Positions 44,950-52,564 of a stretch of 64,000 nt of DNA are shown here, piece by piece (the stretch's first letter is position 1; each line of letters begins with the position of its first letter). Origin of the DNA: Cryobacterium suzukii (GTDB lineage Bacteria; Actinomycetota; Actinomycetes; Actinomycetales; Microbacteriaceae); contig NZ_SOHJ01000007.1 of the NCBI RefSeq assembly GCF_004403185.1, positions 143,836 to 207,835 of the forward strand, in the 5' to 3' direction. Both the position numbers and the translations under genes were made by a program. The notes under the pieces are model-generated. The model ran no database searches. It saw only the letters and a program-made list of their open reading frames with translations, and was not told the DNA's origin.

Positions 44950-46491
44950 TTAGTGAGACACGCCGACCAGCCGCTCGATGGCGGCGAGGGGGATCGGCAG
45001 CCAGGTCGGGCGGTTACGAACCTCGTAGACGGCTTCATAGAGTGCCTTGTCGAGTTCGAACGCATCGAGCAAGGCTTTTTGGTCGGCAAGTTTGACGCCG
45101 GAGCGTTCCGCATAACCGTTGAGGAAGGCATTACGGCAAGCCGTGGCCCACTCGAAAATAGTGGGTCCGGCATCCGTCGTTTCGCCGGCGACGGGTTTGC
45201 CCGGCACCGCCACCCCGGTCAAGTCGGGCATCGCTGCCGTCATAGCACCCGCAACGTAGGAGAACGATCGCAACATTCCGGCGACATCGCGCAGCGCGAT
45301 ATCGGGCCGAGTGCGTTCCCGCAGGGTGCGCAGAGGTTCACCCTCAAAGTCCAGCAATACCCAGCCACGATTCCGCACGTCGAGCACCTGGCCGAGGTGA
45401 AAATCACCGTGAATGCGCTGCAATCGCGGCCAGGTCGCTGTCTCCGCGCGAGCGAAGACAGCCTCAATGGCATCGCCGTGCCTGGTCAGAATCGGTACTT
45501 CGTTCAGGACCTGGCTGCAACGCTGCCGCATCTTGGCCATTTCGGCGGCGATGACCGCTGGGGTCACATCCAGCGTCGGCAAAGTACGGGCGAGGTCCTC
45601 GTGTACATCGGCGGTGGCCTGTCCCAGTCGAAAAGCCGGGCCAGTGAAGTCGCTGCCGGCAGCAGCAGCGACCAGGGCTGTACGCCATGCATCTGGGGCG
45701 TCGGGCAGAAACTCCTGGGCAAATACGAGATGGCCGACAGCCCGACTGTCAGGTTCGGCGGGGTCATCCCACTCGCCAAGAATGTCACCGAAAGGGACCG
45801 GGATCCGCGCTGATCCGGCCCTGGCCAGGGCTGCCTGCACCACGACATCAGGATTCTCACCGGCATGAATGATGCGAAAAACCTTGCAGATGATCGGCGT
45901 TGTCGGCGCACCGGTTGCGTCCGTGCGCTGCACGATGATCGAGGTGTTGGATTGCTCACCGTTGAGGACGCGACTGGATACCACCGTAGCCTCCCGAGGG
46001 GCGTCGGAATCCGGTCTCAAGTCCTCACCGTGCGCACTGACGGCGGTGCGATCGGTCGCCGGAGCGCCGGTCGAACTCGTCACGCCCCGCAGCTCTATGA
46101 AGCTGAGCACTGCAGCGGCGAAGATCGGATCATAGGCGGCGTCATAAATAAAGCGTGCTCGGTCGGAGCCGGGCCTGCGCACGGTGATCAGGGCATTGGC
46201 TGAGCCGGCAAGTTCAAAAACCCGCTCCGTGGTCGGCAGTTGGTAGAGGGTGAGGCCCAGACTCGCGGTATCCAACATGAGGTCGATGCGAATGGTAACG
46301 TCCGGGTCGACCGAGTTTAGGGAGAAGTGGCCGATGCTGCGAAGAGCCGGTACCTGCCCCTTATTGCCGAACCACCGCTGTGTCGATACCCACGCGTTGA
46401 CATAATCGGGCATCGGGGTGCCTCGATGGGCCGGGGCGAGGTCAGGATTAGCGGTGGGATCTGTATTCGGGGCGCTGTCTCCATCGATCAT
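44950..46491 (-). CDS. mak: Maltokinase
   Basis: A 513-residue kinase-fold protein that phosphorylates maltose to maltose-1-phosphate, the donor for GlgE glucan synthesis. The cap domain is N-terminal (YVNAWVSTQRWFGNKGQVPA near residue 30). The phosphotransferase motifs are SSRVLNGEQSNTSI, the catalytic loop RIHGDFHLGQVLDV and the metal site VLLDFEGEPLRTL. The real start may be the ATG 26 codons in, since family members begin near that segment. The usual treS or glgE neighbours are absent here. Confidence 0.9.
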   Translation of the reverse strand: MIDGDSAPNTDPTANPDLAPAHRGTPMPDYVNAWVSTQRWFGNKGQVPALRSIGHFSLNSVDPDVTIRIDLMLDTASLGLTLYQLPTTERVFELAGSANALITVRRPGSDRARFIYDAAYDPIFAAAVLSFIELRGVTSSTGAPATDRTAVSAHGEDLRPDSDAPREATVVSSRVLNGEQSNTSIIVQRTDATGAPTTPIICKVFRIIHAGENPDVVVQAALARAGSARIPVPFGDILGEWDDPAEPDSRAVGHLVFAQEFLPDAPDAWRTALVAAAAGSDFTGPAFRLGQATADVHEDLARTLPTLDVTPAVIAAEMAKMRQRCSQVLNEVPILTRHGDAIEAVFARAETATWPRLQRIHGDFHLGQVLDVRNRGWVLLDFEGEPLRTLRERTRPDIALRDVAGMLRSFSYVAGAMTAAMPDLTGVAVPGKPVAGETTDAGPTIFEWATACRNAFLNGYAERSGVKLADQKALLDAFELDKALYEAVYEVRNRPTWLPIPLAAIERLVGVSH

Positions 46492-46708
46492 GCCGTCAGC
46501 GTATCCTCCCCGCCCGGATTAAGTCGGCGTGTTCGGGCGTGCCGTTGCGGTGATTCGCGCGGCAGATGTCGGCGACAGCGCCGCGAGGAGAGATGGGCGA
46601 ACTGGGCTGTCACGAACATCTCGCGCGACACGCCCCGTGTGCGCTGCCAACCGGTCGAGGAAACCGGGCAGCGGCACGCGTTGGATTCAGGACGTCGCGG
46701 CCGAGCAG

Positions 46709-46876
46709 TTAAGCGGAGACGAGTGCGTGCGGCAGGCGCGCGGGTTCAACGCGAATGCTGGTGCGTTCGCAACCCGTGCACTTAAGAACGTAGCGGGGGA
46801 GCGAGAGCCGAAGGGCTTGCGCGGGGTTCGGTTTCAGGTCGGCCTGTGACTTGCAAAACGGGCAGGTAATTCGCAT
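46709..46876 (-). CDS. Mini zinc-ribbon protein
   Basis: A 55-residue protein found by reading the sequence: MRITCPFCKSQADLKPNPAQ, then PRYVLKCTGCERTSIRV. Two knuckles, CPFC and CTGC, 24 residues apart, make one zinc ribbon. AAGGGA lies 9 bases before the ATG. The partner is unknown; it sits in an otherwise empty 690-base gap after the maltokinase gene, on the same strand as that gene but upstream of it. I recognise no specific family. Confidence 0.6.
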   Translation of the reverse strand: MRITCPFCKSQADLKPNPAQALRLSLPRYVLKCTGCERTSIRVEPARLPHALVSA

Positions 46877-46983
46877 CGAGGGTTGTCCCTTGGCTTGGTT
46901 CTGCGCAAGCGATAACTCGCGTCAGATAGACCATAGGGGGCAATCGCCTATTGCCGCACCCCCTTGAACTTCTCGCCGATTTA

Positions 46984-47086
46984 TGTATACAGAGCAGTTC
47001 GTCTGTCCCCGTTTCGGCGGACGTAAGCTCAAACCCTCTGCGGCGGGCCAAATAACTGGATTCACCGACTGCCGATTGTGTATACA
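46984..47086. promoter_or_regulatory. Two TGTATACA palindromes
   Basis: Two copies of the palindrome TGTATACA, each followed by GA, at 46984-46991 and 47079-47086, 95 bases apart and both preceded by GCCGATT. TGTATACA-like words are bound by some GntR and related regulators. No GntR gene is intact here, though a possible remnant lies at 44700. The rest of 46877-47178 holds no gene. Confidence 0.35.
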
Positions 47087-47178
47087 GACACTCCTGCAGA
47101 CCATCCGCGAACGCCTCGACCTGCCCCGGGCGACGCCCGGGACGAACGGCCAGCCACCGTTAGTGACGGCGGTCGTCT

Positions 47179-47679
47179 CTAGACGGACGCCGCGAGCAGG
47201 CTCACGACGACGGTGTCGCCCTTGGTTGACAGCTGGCCGACCTCGGTGAACCCGAGACGGTCGTGGAAGGCGAGCGACCCCGGGTTCGGCGGCTCCAGGT
47301 TGACCTCACACAGCACCTCGGCGAGCAGCTCGCGGCGTGCCGCGCCGAAGATCGCGTCGTACAGCACCTGGCCGAGGCCCTGCCCGCGAAACCCGTCAGC
47401 AACAACGATGCGGTCGACGTAGAGAAAATCCGTGGACCGGCTGGCAAACCAGCGGTAGTTTTCGCTCTCGTAGTCTGCCCCGGCGACAAACAAGATGGCG
47501 AACCCGAGCGCAACATCGGGCGCGTCGTCGGCAACGACAGCGACCGCGAGGTGGCTGTGTTCTGCGAGGGCGGCCAGCGCCGGGGCGTCAAGCTCATTGA
47601 CCGCGGGCACGGCTGCATTGTTGAGGGCGAGCAAGCGCGGCAGATCGTCGGGCACGAGAGAACGAATAGAGAAGGTCAT
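47179..47679 (-). CDS. GNAT family N-acetyltransferase
   Basis: A 166-residue GNAT of the group with an N-terminal LxxNNAAVPAVN segment. The core is DFLYVDRIVVADGFRGQGLG (acetyl-CoA loop RGQGLG), and the C-terminal motif is PNPGSLAFHDRLGFTEVGQL. The frame is intact. Its 5' end is divergent from the acyl-CoA synthetase gene, 130 bases away. Confidence 0.85.
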   Translation of the reverse strand: MTFSIRSLVPDDLPRLLALNNAAVPAVNELDAPALAALAEHSHLAVAVVADDAPDVALGFAILFVAGADYESENYRWFASRSTDFLYVDRIVVADGFRGQGLGQVLYDAIFGAARRELLAEVLCEVNLEPPNPGSLAFHDRLGFTEVGQLSTKGDTVVVSLLAASV

Positions 47680-47809
47680 CCATCAACGATAGGCCTCGCA
47701 ACGAGCTGAGTACGCGGCCCACGGTCGGCCAGGCTCTGGCCGACCCGAAGCCCTGACAGAATAGACTGTCGCCGTTTCCCTGGCGACTCGTTCGAGGAGA
47801 CAACGGCGT

Positions 47810-49513
47810 ATGACTCAACAGGTGAGCACCAATAACTACCGTGCAGCACGCGACCAGCTTCTGGCCCTGCGCGACGATCACGCTCGCGCCGCGCAGGAGT
47901 TTCGCTGGCCCGATGTGGGAGAACACTTCAACTGGGCCACGGACTGGTTCGACGTGCTTGCCCGCGGCAACGACAAAATCGCGCTGTGGATCGTCGAAGA
48001 AGACGGCAGTGAGCAAAAGCTCACCTTTGACGAAATGGCCCATCGTTCCGATCAGGTTGCAACCTGGTTGACCAGGCAGGGTGTGGGGCATGGCGACCAC
48101 GTCATGCTCATGCTTGGCAACCAACGGGAGATCTGGGAGGCGATGCTCGCCATCATGAAGGTGGGCGCCGTCATCATGCCCACGAGCGCCGTACTCGCCT
48201 CGCACGACCTGACCGACCGGGTTCGCCGCGGCGGCGTCAGCCACGTGATCGCCAACTCGGCTGACGCGGCCAAATTCGACGACGTTGCGGGCGACTACAC
48301 CCGCATCGGTGTCGGCGAGGCCCGCCCCGGGTGGGCCGACTTCGCGGATGCCTATCGGGTCACCCCGGAACCCATCACGACGATCGTGGCATCCGCTGAC
48401 CCCTCACTGATCTACTTCACCTCTGGCACGACGAGCAAGGCCAAGATGGTGCTGCACTCGCAGACCTCCTACCCGGTCGGCCACCTCTCCACCATGTACT
48501 GGCTGGGCCTGCGCCCCGGTGACGTACACCTCGCCATCAGCTCGCCTGGCTGGGGCAAACACGCCTGGAGCTGCTTCTTCGCCCCGTGGATCGCCGAGGC
48601 AACCGTGTTCGTCTACAACTACTCCAAGTTCGACCCGGCCGCGCTTATCGCGCAGCTGCACCGCGCCCAGGTCAGCACGTTCTGCGCCCCGCCGACGGTG
48701 TGGCGCATGCTCATTCAAGCGGATGTCGGCGCCCGCCCGGCCAGCCTGCGCGAGTTGCTCTCGGCTGGCGAACCGCTCAACCCCGAGGTCATCCGGCAGA
48801 TCGATAACGGCTGGAAGCTGACCATCCGCGACGGATTCGGCCAGACCGAGACCACCGCAATCGTCGGAAACGGGCCCGGTTCCGTACTGAAAGCCGGGTC
48901 GATGGGCCTGCCCCTGCCCGGCGTCTCGATCAAGCTGCTCGACCCGATCACCGAGCTGCCCGCCGACGAGGGCGAAATCTGCCTCGACCTCTCGCAGAGC
49001 CCGGTCAACCTCATGAGCGGCTACCACGGCGAACCCGACCTCACCGCGCATGCCATTCGGGGCGGCTTCTTTCACACCGGTGACGTCGCAACGGTGGATG
49101 CCGACGGTTACCTCACCTTCATCGGCCGCACCGACGACGTTTTCAAATCGAGCGACTACAAGGTGTCGCCGTTCGAGGTGGAGAGCGTGCTGCTCGAACA
49201 CCCCGCGGTCGCCGAAGCCGCCGTCGTTCCCGCGCCCGACGCGACCAGGCTGAACATTCCCAAGGCCTACATTCATCTCGCCCCGGGCTGGGAACCGACG
49301 GCGGAGACCGCCGAAGCAGTCCTGCGACACGCCCGCACCGGGCTGCCGGCCTACATGCGGGTGCGGCGGGTGGAGTTCTTCGATCTGCCCAAGACCATCT
49401 CGGGCAAGATTCGCCGGGTCGAGCTGCGTGAGCGTGAAAATGACGCGGTCGCTACGGGTACCCCTCTGCCGAACGAGTGGCGCGACGACCAGTTCTCGGA
49501 GCTCAAGCGCTAA
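47810..49513 (+). CDS. AMP-dependent acyl-CoA synthetase
   Basis: A 567-residue adenylate-forming ligase that would activate a carboxylic acid as acyl-AMP and transfer it to CoA. The P-loop reads SLIYFTSGTTSKAKMVLHSQ; family members have SGTTGxPK, so Gly-to-Ser and Pro-to-Ala changes are odd though Lys is kept. Other motifs are DGFGQTETT (A5), GDVATVDADGYLTFIGRTDD (A7/A8 hinge) and the catalytic Lys region LPKTISGKIRRVEL (A10). It resembles medium-chain or acetyl-CoA synthetase-like ligases; the acid is unknown. Confidence 0.9.
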   Translation: MTQQVSTNNYRAARDQLLALRDDHARAAQEFRWPDVGEHFNWATDWFDVLARGNDKIALWIVEEDGSEQKLTFDEMAHRSDQVATWLTRQGVGHGDHVMLMLGNQREIWEAMLAIMKVGAVIMPTSAVLASHDLTDRVRRGGVSHVIANSADAAKFDDVAGDYTRIGVGEARPGWADFADAYRVTPEPITTIVASADPSLIYFTSGTTSKAKMVLHSQTSYPVGHLSTMYWLGLRPGDVHLAISSPGWGKHAWSCFFAPWIAEATVFVYNYSKFDPAALIAQLHRAQVSTFCAPPTVWRMLIQADVGARPASLRELLSAGEPLNPEVIRQIDNGWKLTIRDGFGQTETTAIVGNGPGSVLKAGSMGLPLPGVSIKLLDPITELPADEGEICLDLSQSPVNLMSGYHGEPDLTAHAIRGGFFHTGDVATVDADGYLTFIGRTDDVFKSSDYKVSPFEVESVLLEHPAVAEAAVVPAPDATRLNIPKAYIHLAPGWEPTAETAEAVLRHARTGLPAYMRVRRVEFFDLPKTISGKIRRVELRERENDAVATGTPLPNEWRDDQFSELKR

Positions 49514-49579
49514 CAGCATCCGCTTAAAAGACGGGACTTACGGCCCGTGACGCGCCCTGGCGGCCTCGATACCGATGGT

Positions 49580-49775
49580 TGCGATACAGCTGGGACGTTC
49601 CGAGTTTCACCTGCCAGTACTGCCACAACCCGGATACCTGGACGATGAGGACGGCGCACACACGCCGATGGATGACGTGCTGGAGCGCATTCGTCGATAT
49701 TAAAGTGCGTTCGCGGCGACCGGCGGCGGGGTGACGCTCTCGGGCGGGGAGCCGCTGATGCAACCCGCTTTGGCG
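49580..49775 (+). pseudogene. pflA: Pyruvate-formate-lyase activating enzyme (pflA) remnant
   Basis: Three blocks of a radical-SAM activase are readable: TCQYCHNPDTWTM (part of the CxxxCxxC iron-sulfur loop) from 49609, then in another frame TPMDDVLERIRRY, an in-frame TAA at 49701, and AFAATGGGVTLSGGEPLMQP. The order and text match PflA. One frameshift, one stop and loss of most of the protein make it dead. No pflB is in the window. Confidence 0.75.
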
Positions 49776-49797
49776 CCGCCCACGGCCTCACGACGTT

Positions 49798-50652
49798 CTA
49801 GTAGCGGGCGAGCAGTTCCGTCTTTTTGGTGAGGAATTCGGCATCCGTCACCACACCGGCGTCACGCAGTTGACCCAGTTGGGTCAAGTGCAGGGCGATA
49901 CCGGTGGATGCCGCGGGCGCGAGTTCGCGACGGATGGGTGCAGCATTCAGAGCCGCGACCGGCTCCGGAATGATGGCCGGCCCGTGCACGGCAGCGGCTA
50001 ATGGTGCGGGCGGGGCTGCGTGCCCGGCCTGGGACATGCGGTCGATCCAAGCCAGGGCGATCGCTGAGAGAATGAACACCATGTGGATGATGACCTGCCA
50101 GAGCACGCCGTCCCAGGTGTAGACGTTGCCGGTGATGGTCTCGCTCGGGCTGGAGTCGATGGGGGTGCCGCGGGCGGCCAAATCACCGACTTCGATGAAG
50201 GTCTTGAGCAGGTGGATCGACGAAATTCCCACGATGGCCATGGCAAGCTTGACCTTCAGCACGTTCGCATTGACGTGGCTGAGCCACTCCGGCTGGTCGG
50301 GGTGACCCTCCAGGCGGATGCGCGAGACGAACGTCTCGTAGCCACCGATGATGACCATGATCAGCAGGTTTGCAATCATCACGACGTCTATCAGGCCGAG
50401 CACCGAGAGCATGATCGCGGCTTCTTCAACGTGGATTCCGCCGTCGTCGCCGGGCACGGTCAGTGAAGTCCAGACGTCGCCGCCGAGGTTAATCAGCTCG
50501 ACCATGAACACGATCACGTAGATAATCTGCGCGATGATGAGCCCGATGTAGAGGGGCGCCTGCAGCCAGCGGCTGAAGAAGATCATGAGCCCGACGCTGC
50601 GGACCCAGCGGGACTGGGGACGGAAGGGGCGGGGGAGGGCTGTTTCAGTCAC
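49798..50652 (-). CDS. UPF0114/YqhA-like membrane protein with C-terminal SHOCT domain
   Basis: A 284-residue protein. Four membrane segments (about 30-55, 78-105, 133-155 and 180-202) carry UPF0114 text: GLIDVVMIANLLIMVIIGGY, HVNANVLKVKLAMAIVGISS, IHLLKTFIEV. The last 35 residues, ALHLTQLGQLRDAGVVTDAE then FLTKKTELLARY, are a SHOCT oligomerisation domain. Joining the two is unusual. The role of UPF0114 is unknown. Confidence 0.85.
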   Translation of the reverse strand: MTETALPRPFRPQSRWVRSVGLMIFFSRWLQAPLYIGLIIAQIIYVIVFMVELINLGGDVWTSLTVPGDDGGIHVEEAAIMLSVLGLIDVVMIANLLIMVIIGGYETFVSRIRLEGHPDQPEWLSHVNANVLKVKLAMAIVGISSIHLLKTFIEVGDLAARGTPIDSSPSETITGNVYTWDGVLWQVIIHMVFILSAIALAWIDRMSQAGHAAPPAPLAAAVHGPAIIPEPVAALNAAPIRRELAPAASTGIALHLTQLGQLRDAGVVTDAEFLTKKTELLARY

Positions 50653-50703
50653 CGGTTGATCATAGGTTGGGTCCGCGTGGGAACCACCTGTGAGCGGGCG
50701 CGG

Positions 50704-51480
50704 TCAACTGGTCTTCATCGACCGGACCAGCACGCGCGAATCGACAGTCGCGGAATCCAGCCCGAGGAGCGCGGCGAAATGAGCGGACGGCTCGACGCCG
50801 AGTTCGCGGCTCAGGTGGGCGCGATAACTGCGGTAGACCTGCACCGCCGATGCATAGTTGTCTTCGGCGAGGTGGCAGCGAACGAGCAGGTGCTGGGCGC
50901 TCTCGCGGAGGGGATCCACCAGTGCTGCAGCACGCGCCGCACCCAGGGCATGGCTGAAACTGCCCGCTACCAGATAGAAGCGGGCCAGGGCTTCCAGGGC
51001 GTCTACGCGTTGATGGACCAGGTGATCCTGTTGGTCGATCACCCATTCCTCGTACCAGCCCGGCAAGAGCGTGGCCTCCTGCAGCAGATCGATCGCTTCC
51101 GGCGGCACGGGCCGGCCGCCGGTCAGCGTGATCTCGGTGACCAATTTCCGCACCTCACGCAGATCAACACGCACGGCAGCGTCGAGCTGCAGCGGCTCGT
51201 TCGCGCCGAGCAAACGTGGCAGTTCATGAGAGATGCGAAAGACGCTTGCCCGGAGGTTTCCGGCCGACTGACGCTCGGGGCTGTCCGGCCAGAGCAGAGC
51301 GGCGAGCACGTGCCGCGGCTGGGTGTGCAGCACGGCGAGGGCGGCGAGCAAGCGCTGCTGCCGCGCACCTACCTCCACCGGCACGCCGTTGTAGCGCAGC
51401 TGCCAGTAGCCCAGCACGCGAAGATCCCAGCCCGGTAGTGCCGAAAATCCCATTAGTGCTCGATCCGCGAAAGAGTGCAC
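50704..51480 (-). CDS. BTAD/SARP-family transcriptional regulator
   Basis: A 258-residue activator. The N-terminal winged-helix (OmpR-like) is at about 16-100 (WDLRVLGYWQLRYNGVPVEV, GARQQRLLAALAVL, RASVFRISHELPRLL). The bacterial transcriptional activation domain (BTAD, TPR-like) is at about 105-250 (LQEATLLPGWYEEWVIDQQD, AVQVYRSYRAHLSRELGVEP). This is the short SARP form with no ATPase part. It is divergent from the caspase gene; SARPs bind phased direct repeats, and such repeats occur at 54318-54361 and 51603-51632, so it is the likely local regulator. An ATG nine codons in is an alternative start. Confidence 0.85.
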   Translation of the reverse strand: MHSFADRALMGFSALPGWDLRVLGYWQLRYNGVPVEVGARQQRLLAALAVLHTQPRHVLAALLWPDSPERQSAGNLRASVFRISHELPRLLGANEPLQLDAAVRVDLREVRKLVTEITLTGGRPVPPEAIDLLQEATLLPGWYEEWVIDQQDHLVHQRVDALEALARFYLVAGSFSHALGAARAAALVDPLRESAQHLLVRCHLAEDNYASAVQVYRSYRAHLSRELGVEPSAHFAALLGLDSATVDSRVLVRSMKTS

Positions 51481-51602
51481 AGCGGGCCCGCACCGATGAG
51501 GCGGGTGCTGCTACGCCCAGAATGGCCAGCCCGGGCGTGGTTGTCAATGCCGCAACCCCCAAAATGAATGCTTCGGCATGCGCAACCCGTCTCGTGATTC
51601 GT

Positions 51603-51632
51603 CGCCTGAGGCTGTGCCGCCTGAGGCTGTGT
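51603..51632 (+). promoter_or_regulatory. 15-bp tandem direct repeat before the caspase gene
   Basis: CGCCTGAGGCTGTG(C/T) occurs twice head to tail (51603-51617, 51618-51632), with a partial third copy after it. A TAACTC that could be a -10 box begins 8 bases after the second unit, the spacing reported for SARP-activated promoters. The 15-base period is not the usual 11, so the assignment is tentative. Confidence 0.45.
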
Positions 51633-51704
51633 CGACTGAATAACTCACCGGTAACGCCGACGGGGTTACCCTCAACCGGCACGAACTCTCGAGATGGGAC
51701 GGCC

Positions 51705-52562
51705 ATGAGTCAATTCGCACTCTGTGTGGGCATCAACCGGTTTGAGAACCTGCCGATGGCCAGCTGGCTGAACGGCTGCGTGAACGATGCCGCCGATGTT
51801 TGCGCCCTGCTCGGCGCGGCTTACGGCTTCGCCGACTCGAGCATCACCGTACTGACCGATCAGGCCGCGACCAAGGATGCCGTGCTCGGGGCGATGACCG
51901 AGGCGCTCGACCGCGCGAATACGCCGGGGGAACACCTCGACCACATCGTGTTCACCATGTCGAGTCATGGCACCCAACTTCCCGACACGAGCGGTGACGA
52001 GGCCGACCAGGTCGACGAGGCCTTTGCCACCTATGACCTGCGGCAGAACGGTGCCGTCTGGGACGCGAGCTCCCTGATCGTCGACGACGAACTGCACGAT
52101 CTGTTCACCCGGCTGCCTAAGGGAGTGCTGCTCGACGTGATTCTCGATACCTGCCACAGTGGCAGCGGGCTGCGCGCCCTGGATCTGGTGCCCACTGTCG
52201 ACGACCGACGCCCCCGGTTCGTTCCGCCGCCGACACCGCTCGGCCGGGATGGTGCCGAGGCTGAGGGCGCGGACACCCGCACGCTGCGGGACCTGGTTCG
52301 TTCGTCGACGTCCGCTGCCAAGCCGGTTTTATTCGCCGCCTGTCGGGCCGATCAGACCGCTGCGGATGCAAACTTCGGCGGGCGGTACAACGGGGCGTTC
52401 ACCCGCTTTCTACTCGATGCGCTGCAATCCGGGTCCGCTCCGAGCCGTGCGGCGGTCATCAAACAGGTCAACGCAAAGCTACGCGCGCGCAAGTTCGCCC
52501 AACGGGCGCAATTGGAGGCATCCGCTCCCGGAAAATCGACCGCGTGGGGCACCGCGTTCTAG
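51705..52562 (+). CDS. Caspase-like (C14) peptidase
   Basis: A 285-residue single-domain caspase-like protease (metacaspase/orthocaspase fold) started at the ATG at 51705. It opens FALCVGINRFENLPMASWLN. The catalytic dyad is complete: His88 in TMSSHGTQLPDTSGDEADQV and Cys150 in VILDTCHSGSGLRALDL. Acidic residues around the S1 pocket (DEADQVDE) suggest cleavage after basic residues, as in orthocaspases. No signal peptide or membrane segment is seen. It converges, with a 2-base gap, on the metallopeptidase gene and shares the locus with a caspase-fusion protein. Confidence 0.9.
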   Translation: MSQFALCVGINRFENLPMASWLNGCVNDAADVCALLGAAYGFADSSITVLTDQAATKDAVLGAMTEALDRANTPGEHLDHIVFTMSSHGTQLPDTSGDEADQVDEAFATYDLRQNGAVWDASSLIVDDELHDLFTRLPKGVLLDVILDTCHSGSGLRALDLVPTVDDRRPRFVPPPTPLGRDGAEAEGADTRTLRDLVRSSTSAAKPVLFAACRADQTAADANFGGRYNGAFTRFLLDALQSGSAPSRAAVIKQVNAKLRARKFAQRAQLEASAPGKSTAWGTAF

Positions 52563-52564
52563 CG

